DNA from: Chlamydiota bacterium
GTDB lineage: Bacteria; Chlamydiota; Chlamydiia; Chlamydiales; Rhabdochlamydiaceae
Direction of reading: 5' to 3'
Assembly: GCA_026398435.1 (NCBI GenBank)
Contig: JAPLSW010000076.1
Span: forward strand, 7,609 to 54,396
DNA: 46,788 nt
Shown piece by piece: positions 41,682-46,788 of the stretch. A program made the translations under genes and the position numbers. The notes below the pieces were generated by a model, which ran no database searches, was not told the origin of the DNA, and worked only from the letters and a program-made list of their open reading frames with translations. The first letter of the stretch is position 1. Each line of letters starts with the position of its first letter.

Positions 41682-43115
41682 TTAGACGGGTACTCTCTCT
41701 AAAAGACAGATATTTTCTACATGAATGGTATGAGGGAACTGGTCTACAGGCTGAACCTGGGTAAGCATATAGCCGTGAGATAGAAGAAATTTCACATTCT
41801 CGGCTTGCGTGCTAGGGTTACAGGAGATATAGAGTATTTTGGCTGGAGAAAGCTCGATAAGGTGCGCTAGAGCCTTAGGATCAAGCCCTGACCTTGGGGG
41901 GTCTACAACGACTAGCTCGGAGCGGAAAGAAGTATCCTTTCTAAGCTCTGTTAAACATTCCGCCACATCGCCCATTTTTACGGTAAGATTTTCAATTTGG
42001 TTCCATTCTTTATTTACTTCTGCATCAAATACGGCGTGGGGATTGATCTCAATAGAGGTAACTTTTTTTGCAATAGATGAAAAGAGGATACCAAGTGTCG
42101 ATGTACCGGCATAGAGATCGAGCACATGATCTAGGGACTGCCCTCCGGCTATTTCCAGAGCTCTATTATAGAGCTTTTCTGCTTGGAGGGTATTAGGCTG
42201 AAAAAAGGCAGTGGGGCTGATTTTAAAGGTGTATTTCTTTTTTTCAGGCCCTATCTGGAGCTCTTCGAGCAAATGATCAGGCCCGGCAAGATGCATTTCA
42301 TAAAATTGAGTCGGCGATCCTTTAAGAATCTGCTGGACTCTAAGAAAAATACTATAAAAGGCCCGTTCATTTTCCGGGATCACTGCCTGAAGAGCAGTAA
42401 CTAGAGCATCAAGATCTGCTTTTTTTATAGAATACTCTGGATGGCCTGAAACAGTCAGCATCGCAAGTTTGTGTCCTGTTCGTATCCCTTTTCGCAAAGT
42501 AAGAGTTCGCAGAGCCCCCTGGTTTGCTCTCATATTATAGGCCAAAAGAGAACTCTGTTCCCAAAAGGCTCGCATAGCTGAAACAGTCTTATGGAACCAA
42601 GGATCTGTCAAGTGGCACTCAGTAAGAGAAAAAACTCTCCCCTTGCCCCCTGTCATGATAAGACCTAAAAACTTCTCACCTGCTTTATTTTGGGAAAAAG
42701 TATATTCCATTTTATTCCGATACTCCCAAGGAAGATCGCAAGGTAAAATAGGAAATACTTTCGTAGATGGAGTAACACTTTCAGAAAATAAATTATGCAC
42801 GAATTTTTCTTTTTCTTCGATCTGTCTTGCATAAGACATTTGCTGCCAGCTGCATCCACCACATACAGCCCCGTGCGCGCACCGGAGAGGAACACGGTCC
42901 GCTGACGGAGTAATTACTTTAGGGAAATAGCCAAAAAAAGATCCGTTATGCTTTCTTCCAATTTCCACAAGAACTGTATCACCTGGAATAGTGTGGGGGA
43001 TCTCTACCTTATGCAAAGGAGATCCTTCCTTCTTAGAGGCCAGGCCTAGCCCGTAACCTTTAGAGGAAAATTTTTCTATAGAAACTGTAACTTCAGTAAA
43101 TGGAGGTTTAGACAT
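41682..43115 (-). CDS. 23S rRNA (uracil-5-)-methyltransferase, RlmD/RumA type
   Basis: This SAM-dependent enzyme methylates C5 of a uridine in 23S rRNA. An N-terminal TRAM domain (5-60) is followed by four Fe-S cysteines: three in LRCAHGAVCGGC and one in SLTECHLTDP. The SAM-binding block is VLDLYAGTSTLGI. VVDPPRSGLDP and LYISCNPSTQAENV hold the catalytic Cys. The start at 43115 (MSKPPFTEVTVSIEK) is a better match to the family than the TTG at 43160, but no clear ribosome-binding site is seen. In Chlamydia the equivalent gene (named ygcA, from memory) lies between yajC and hctA, as here. Which uridine is targeted cannot be told from sequence. Confidence 0.92.
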   Translation of the reverse strand: MSKPPFTEVTVSIEKFSSKGYGLGLASKKEGSPLHKVEIPHTIPGDTVLVEIGRKHNGSFFGYFPKVITPSADRVPLRCAHGAVCGGCSWQQMSYARQIEEKEKFVHNLFSESVTPSTKVFPILPCDLPWEYRNKMEYTFSQNKAGEKFLGLIMTGGKGRVFSLTECHLTDPWFHKTVSAMRAFWEQSSLLAYNMRANQGALRTLTLRKGIRTGHKLAMLTVSGHPEYSIKKADLDALVTALQAVIPENERAFYSIFLRVQQILKGSPTQFYEMHLAGPDHLLEELQIGPEKKKYTFKISPTAFFQPNTLQAEKLYNRALEIAGGQSLDHVLDLYAGTSTLGILFSSIAKKVTSIEINPHAVFDAEVNKEWNQIENLTVKMGDVAECLTELRKDTSFRSELVVVDPPRSGLDPKALAHLIELSPAKILYISCNPSTQAENVKFLLSHGYMLTQVQPVDQFPHTIHVENICLLERVPV

Positions 43116-43208
43116 AAGGGGGAAACGATAAACCGTTTCTCCCCTGAAAAGCAAGTGCAAACTCCGTTAGTTTCGAGGAAGTGCATTCCTATCTAGACTC
43201 AAGAGGGC

Positions 43209-43466
43209 TTACTTTCTTTTTTTGATAACTTTTGCTGACTGTTTTTTTGAAATAACTTTTTTAGCAGAAGATTTTAGAGGTTTACCCGTTTTTCTTTCAG
43301 AGGCAACAGACTCCTTTCTAAACATTTTACAAGCCTTTTCAAAGTTAATAGAATTAACGCGGACTCTCTGCGAGGCAGCTTTATTCCCTAAGAATCCTTT
43401 TTCCAGATCTCTTGTAAGATCAGAAAGAAGTTTTCTCATTGTTTGGACTGTGTCTTTGAGGGCCAT
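43209..43466 (-). CDS. hctA: histone H1-like protein Hc1, short form
   Basis: Hc1 condenses the chromosome as chlamydial reticulate bodies become elementary bodies. The N-terminus MALKDTVQTMRKLLSDL and the segment GNKAASQRVRVNSINFEKACKMFRKES match the conserved chlamydial Hc1 helix region. The C-terminus is a Lys/Ser-rich basic tail (KPLKSSAKKVISKKQS and KVIKKRK). At 85 residues it is shorter than the about 125 of C. trachomatis, mainly in the tail. AGGAG lies about 9 nt before the ATG. Its expression is expected late in the cycle; a regulatory RNA such as IhtA was not identified here. This gene is the clearest marker of the phylum in the window. Confidence 0.92.
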   Translation of the reverse strand: MALKDTVQTMRKLLSDLTRDLEKGFLGNKAASQRVRVNSINFEKACKMFRKESVASERKTGKPLKSSAKKVISKKQSAKVIKKRK

Positions 43467-43579
43467 AAAATTTTTCTCCTACCTTGAGGTGAAATTATTT
43501 GCTTATTCCTAAGTCCATATGCTTTTTGTACATATTTTCACAAGAAGATTTTAAAATATTTATTATTTCTAATAAATAT

Positions 43580-44512
43580 TTACTTACTATTTTTAGAAAA
43601 AAGTTCAGTAGAAAAGTATCTTTCCATTCTATCCGGAAAGATCGTGACAATGTCTGCGTGAGGACTATGCGATGATGCTACTTTTTCAGCAGCCGCAAAA
43701 TTCAGTCCTGAACTAGGCCCTACCGGAAACCCAAGACGAATTAAACTACGCGTGGTCTCAAAAACTTGACTATCATCAATCCCGATTTCAGCGGAGTGCC
43801 GAAGTAATGAGGGATCATAGAGTTTTGAAATACCATCTATCACTCCAGGAATTTTCGTGCTAAAGCTATTGCATTCAATCCCTGCAAAAGCAAAAGGAGA
43901 AATCGGCATCGCAGCAAAGGCTTGAACCTGGCAGCCGGCCTCTGTGAATGCTTTATATAAACCCATGATAGTACCTCCTGTCCCCACTCCACAAACAAAC
44001 AAATCGACATTACGCCCTGGGATCTGCGCTAAGATTTCTCTTCCGGTACCTTCTTGATGAGCTCGTACATTATCTGGATTTTCAAATTGCCTAGGATAGT
44101 AGGCACCTTGGCTTTCCTTTTCTTCAGCAATGCGCATAGAGCCTCTTATCCCTTCTTCCTTACGAGATAGGATCACCTCCCCACCATAGCCTTTAATGAT
44201 AAGGACCCTTTCACTGGAAACACCTTGAGGCATAACCGCGCAAAACTTCAGACCGAGTTGCGCGCAAACAAGTGCCATAGCTATGCTTGTAGAACCAGAT
44301 GAAGCTTCTACAACTTGACTACCTAGTCTGATTTTCCCCGCTCTCCAAGCCTTTTCTAAAATATATTTCGCTATTCTATCTTTTGTCGATCCGCTGGGAT
44401 TTAAAAACTCAAGCTTACACCAGATCTTTGGAGAATCTTTTGTAAGACGCACAGGCACAAGAGGAGTGGATTCCAAAGCGTCTATATAAAGATGTTCCGA
44501 TTCGAGATGCAT
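43580..44512 (-). CDS. cysteine synthase-like PLP enzyme
   Basis: This 310-residue fold-type II PLP protein resembles O-acetylserine sulfhydrylase and cystathionine beta-synthase. Lys44 in NPSGSTKDRIA is the cofactor lysine. The substrate loop is EASSGSTSIAMA at 69-80, where CysK has TSGNTGI. The phosphate-binding loop is GVGTGGTIMG near 177-186. FPVGPSSGLNFAAA near the C-terminus holds the Ser that contacts the PLP ring nitrogen. The altered substrate loop leaves open whether it makes cysteine, cystathionine or another product. It follows a secreted unknown gene with a 21-nt gap on the same strand, so the two may be co-transcribed. Confidence 0.85.
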   Translation of the reverse strand: MHLESEHLYIDALESTPLVPVRLTKDSPKIWCKLEFLNPSGSTKDRIAKYILEKAWRAGKIRLGSQVVEASSGSTSIAMALVCAQLGLKFCAVMPQGVSSERVLIIKGYGGEVILSRKEEGIRGSMRIAEEKESQGAYYPRQFENPDNVRAHQEGTGREILAQIPGRNVDLFVCGVGTGGTIMGLYKAFTEAGCQVQAFAAMPISPFAFAGIECNSFSTKIPGVIDGISKLYDPSLLRHSAEIGIDDSQVFETTRSLIRLGFPVGPSSGLNFAAAEKVASSHSPHADIVTIFPDRMERYFSTELFSKNSK

Positions 44513-44533
44513 ACAACCTTCTTAAATAAGAAA

Positions 44534-45298
44534 CTACGGAGTCATAGAAAGAGTGTCTTTCATAAGAGCGCTGCCTTCTCTTTGATTGCGCACTATATCT
44601 TTTATAGGGCCTTCGACAAACAGTATACTTTTGACCTGCAGGTCTAAAGCATCCTGGCTCGGAGCTTGTAAAACAATTACATATTTTGGAGTGTCTGATC
44701 CTAAAAGAACGCGCCACACTCTTAAGGCTAGTACTGAACCCTTTGCATTAACATCGGCCACAACCTTTTGGATCTGCGCTTCGAAGTTCTGATCATTGCC
44801 GGGAGTAATGCCAAACACCCAATAATGGACAAACGGATTTTTCTGCCAAGAAGCGGCATCATCTGGCCCACTCGAACAACTTTTTACATACTGATGCAGA
44901 CTACTTATCGAAAAATTCATACATGAAAGAAGAATCTGTCTTTGATTTTTAGCTTCTTGGGACATTCCTTCATTGTACTCACTTCTTTTACCTAAAAAAC
45001 CATCCAGTGCCGCTGTATTCTTAAGAGGTATAAGGTAGATATACTGAGGTTCATCTAGGGCCTGCATACCATAAATTGGCCAAAACCCAGTTTTACTACG
45101 CCAAAATCCCCCGGTCGCAAGTGTCTTTTTGAATCCCTGCAACCAACTTTGTTGCTGAGATTCATAAACATCCTTTTTACCGAACTTTATAAATTCTTCT
45201 TGAATCAACCACACTGAAGAATCATCTTCTATGGGGGCGCTATGAACAATTCCTATTAATCCCGAAGCTGCCAAAATAGAAGTTAAAAAAAATCTCAT
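44534..45298 (-). CDS. secreted protein of unknown function
   Basis: I do not recognise this 254-residue protein. It has a signal peptide (MRFFLTSILAASGLIGIVHS, cleavage near 20). The mature part contains two similar alpha/beta stretches. One is at about 28-105 (SSVWLIQEEFIKFGKKDVYE ... PQYIYLIPLKNTAAL). The other is at about 155-225 (HYWVFGITPGNDQNFEAQI ... PKYVIVLQAPSQDAL). This looks like two ferredoxin-like modules, as in NIPSNAP or antibiotic-monooxygenase-type dimers, but no active-site motif is seen. It precedes the cysteine-synthase-like gene with a short gap. The 236 bp upstream, shared with the divergent RRM gene, hold no other gene. Confidence 0.65.
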   Translation of the reverse strand: MRFFLTSILAASGLIGIVHSAPIEDDSSVWLIQEEFIKFGKKDVYESQQQSWLQGFKKTLATGGFWRSKTGFWPIYGMQALDEPQYIYLIPLKNTAALDGFLGKRSEYNEGMSQEAKNQRQILLSCMNFSISSLHQYVKSCSSGPDDAASWQKNPFVHYWVFGITPGNDQNFEAQIQKVVADVNAKGSVLALRVWRVLLGSDTPKYVIVLQAPSQDALDLQVKSILFVEGPIKDIVRNQREGSALMKDTLSMTP

Positions 45299-45534
45299 GT
45301 TATTACCTATGTGTTATTACCTAGTTCATAAAATGTTTACCTATTTTTGCAAACAAAAACCATACTTAATAAATAATTGAACTTTTGCCTCTCGACAAGG
45401 AAAGCCTCTTTTTGATAAAATCTTCAGTGTTTTGTTGCTCTAGAGTTTAGTCCAGTGTGCGGTACCAGAATTGGCTTCCGAATGGAGATGACCCTAAGAC
45501 AACTGGCACCAATATTTACATGGAGTAATTACAT

Positions 45535-45867
45535 ATGTCCCAAAACAATAAACTGTACGTAGGAAGCCTTCCTTACACACTTAGCGAAGAACAACTTAAA
45601 GACGTATTCGTCCCTTTCGGTGCAGTAGTATCTGTCCGCATCGTGACAGATAAATTCACAGGAAAGTCCAAAGGTTTTGGCTTTGTTGAAATGGAAGGTC
45701 CAGATTCTGCACAGAAAGCTATCGACGCTGTTCACGGTTCTGATGTTGGTGGAAGAACGCTAGTCGTTAACATCGCACATCCTGAACAAAAAAGAACAGG
45801 TGGCGGCGGCGCAGGCGGATTCCAAAACTCCGATCGTAAAAGAGGCAGCTGGCAAAAGACTTACTAG
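45535..45867 (+). CDS. RRM-type RNA-binding protein
   Basis: This 110-residue protein is a single RNA-recognition motif with a Gly-rich tail. RNP2 is KLYVGSLP at residues 6-13 and RNP1 is KGFGFVEM at 46-53, so the aromatic residues that stack on RNA are present. The tail (RTGGGGAGGFQNSDRKR) resembles the glycine-rich RNA-binding proteins of cyanobacteria and plants. Such proteins bind mRNA and often respond to cold or stress in other bacteria. GGAG lies about 9 nt before the ATG, and a perfect terminator hairpin follows, so it is a single-gene transcript. Confidence 0.93.
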   Translation: MSQNNKLYVGSLPYTLSEEQLKDVFVPFGAVVSVRIVTDKFTGKSKGFGFVEMEGPDSAQKAIDAVHGSDVGGRTLVVNIAHPEQKRTGGGGAGGFQNSDRKRGSWQKTY

Positions 45868-45897
45868 ACATTAATTTGTTTCAGTAAGTTTTGTCAT

Positions 45898-45927
45898 AAA
45901 CCACTAAGGAAACTTAGTGGTTTTTTT
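45898..45927 (+). terminator. terminator after the RRM gene
   Basis: An 11-bp stem (AAACCACTAAG and CTTAGTGGTTT) with the stable loop GAAA is followed by TTTT. It lies about 30 nt after the stop codon, and this is a textbook intrinsic terminator. Confidence 0.92.
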
Positions 45928-46010
45928 ATGTCCAAATACAATTTCCAGCATCAAATTCATCCTAAAGGAACCGAGATCTCCTGCTTAAAATTAATATTCC
46001 CTTGAAAATC

Positions 46011-46529
46011 TCAATTATAGACCCAGATAAACAAATTTAAATATAGCGCATATGTTACCCAAGCGAGGTAGGGAATAAGCAAGTAACTTCCATATCGCGT
46101 ATAAGGTTTGAAAGATTTTATGGTCATGAAAATAAAAAACCATAAGAGAACAATATCAACGAGCGATAGTCCCGGCTCTTCTAAATAAAAAAATAACCAA
46201 GTCCAAATAAAATTCAAGAAAAGTTGAATCATAAAAAATATAATAGCTCTTCTTTTACCTCTTTCTTTGCTAGCCCAAACTAACGCAAGGGCAATACCCA
46301 TACAAATATAGAGAATAGACCAAACAATGGGAAAAACGATATCCGGAGGCGTTCCAAAGGGCTTTACCAAATGGGGATACCACACTTTAATACCATGCTC
46401 CGTAACTAGGCCCGTTACCCATCCTCCACCCAAGCAAAGAAGTAGACACAGAATAATTTTTTGTAGAAAAGAACTTGAACTTTTAGCTTTAAACATCAAA
46501 GGCCTCATAAAATATTTTACGATTTTCAA
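46011..46529 (-). CDS. tspO: TspO/MBR family membrane protein
   Basis: TspO proteins are five-helix membrane proteins that bind porphyrins and affect tetrapyrrole and stress metabolism. The family pattern is clear. GGGWVTGLVT ends the first helix. The Trp/Pro-rich VWYPHLVKPFGTPPDIVFPIVWSILYICMGIALALVW segment covers the loop and second helix, and NFIWTWLFF and WVTYALYLNLFIW cover the last helices. The true start may be one of three Met codons in the first 12 residues; the ATG at 46529 gives 172 residues. It lies between the RRM gene and the rRNA operon end. A link to the haem genes of this window is plausible but not shown. Confidence 0.92.
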   Translation of the reverse strand: MKIVKYFMRPLMFKAKSSSSFLQKIILCLLLCLGGGWVTGLVTEHGIKVWYPHLVKPFGTPPDIVFPIVWSILYICMGIALALVWASKERGKRRAIIFFMIQLFLNFIWTWLFFYLEEPGLSLVDIVLLWFFIFMTIKSFKPYTRYGSYLLIPYLAWVTYALYLNLFIWVYN

Positions 46530-46612
46530 GCAGTTAATCCCCTTATATACACATTGTTTAATTTTAACAAAAAATATTGAGAATTGGATTTACTAGAAAA
46601 TACGAATAGATA

Positions 46613-46647
46613 AAAAAATACCCCAACCACTTCTTCAGCGATTAGGG
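46613..46647 (-). terminator. rRNA operon terminator
   Basis: On the minus strand, CCCTAATCGCT and AGTGGTTGGGG form an 11-bp stem (with G-T pairs) around GAAGA, directly followed by TATTTTTTTAT. It ends 14 nt downstream of the 5S rRNA gene. Confidence 0.88.
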
Positions 46648-46660
46648 CAGGAATAAAAAC

Positions 46661-46774
46661 CTTGGCAGCGACCTACTCTTCCATACTCTTGTGTACAGTA
46701 CCATCGGCGATGAGAGGCTTGACTTCTGAGTTCGGGATGGGATCAGGTATTTCCCTCTCTCAATTGCCACCAAG
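46661..46774 (-). rRNA. rrf: 5S ribosomal RNA
   Basis: About 114 nt on the minus strand match 5S rRNA. The conserved loop appears as CCCATCCCGAACTC, preceded by AATACCTGAT. The 5' and 3' ends (TTGGTGGC and GCTGCCAAGG) pair to form helix I. The 23S gene would be expected just beyond the window edge. Exact ends could shift by a few bases. Confidence 0.95.
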
Positions 46775-46788
46775 AAAACTTGTTTGTC

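Noticed and set aside
1..46788. CRISPR arrays, tRNA genes and intact insertion sequences
   Set aside because: No regularly spaced repeats, no tRNA cloverleaf signatures and no intact transposase were found on reading both strands.

Overview
The window is a chromosomal segment of a member of the phylum Chlamydiae, most likely an environmental ('chlamydia-like') lineage rather than Chlamydia itself. The evidence is a histone H1-like protein of the Hc1 type (hctA) next to a RlmD-type methyltransferase and yajC; rnc-radA-hemC following sodM; alaS-mfd with hemE, hemG, tkt, amn and efp nearby; and LL-diaminopimelate aminotransferase (dapL). From memory these blocks match groups of neighbours in Chlamydia trachomatis. 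Genes that the pathogenic genus lacks or that are unusual for it (arginase and ornithine aminotransferase, glutamine-dependent NAD synthetase, oxygen-dependent HemF, TspO, a purple acid phosphatase, EpmA) point to an amoeba- or protist-associated relative. I cannot fix the family.

Layout. 1-4028 (minus): partial Mn/Fe superoxide dismutase, then the tightly overlapping run rnc-radA-hemC-hemD. 4153-6032 (plus): dapL and a coupled unknown gene. 6044-11206: an accessory stretch with an F-box-like protein, a decayed small membrane gene, a frameshifted outer-membrane protein, hemG, a 3'-shortened hemF, and small unknown genes, one of them split at A-tracts. 11333-16546 (minus): rocF-rocD and tkt-hemE, each pair overlapping by 4 nt. 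16687-18112: a beta-barrel protein and a small helical protein. 18113-20648: an accessory island with an ATPase remnant, a perfect 25-bp inverted repeat, an AlbA_2-type regulator behind a repeated operator-like motif, and dsbB with a 50-codon membrane gene in front of it. 20777-27503: alaS-mfd, convergent with amn. 27713-29463: two linked unknown genes, the second with an Inc-like double membrane segment. 29562-32690: efp-epmA against nadE. 32691-34980: a second island with a DUF4143-type ATPase behind 13-bp direct repeats, a decayed IscB-like (RuvC/HNH) nuclease tail with a hairpin like an IS200/IS605 right end, and more inverted repeats. 34981-38074: htpG and a purple acid phosphatase sharing a bidirectional terminator. 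38339-41169: two Pro/Ser-rich, probably disordered proteins. 41254-45298 (minus): yajC, rlmD-type, hctA, a cysteine-synthase-like gene and a secreted unknown. 45535-46788: an RRM protein, tspO, and the end of an rRNA operon (5S rRNA and terminator).

How the genes work together. Five haem-pathway enzymes (HemC, D, E, F, G) are scattered here, and a porphyrin-binding TspO-type protein lies at the far end. HemC lacks the cofactor-attachment domain and HemF lacks its C-terminal tail, so the pathway is worth biochemical scrutiny. EF-P carries the modifiable Lys34 and sits directly beside its predicted lysyl-transferase EpmA. Arginase and ornithine aminotransferase form a two-step arginine breakdown unit. 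The two accessory islands hold decayed mobile DNA and stand-alone ATPase/regulator genes. No intact new multi-gene system is evident; the best leads are the IscB relic, the regulator with its repeated operator, the F-box and Inc-like candidate effectors, and the frame-changing duplication in the 651-codon gene.
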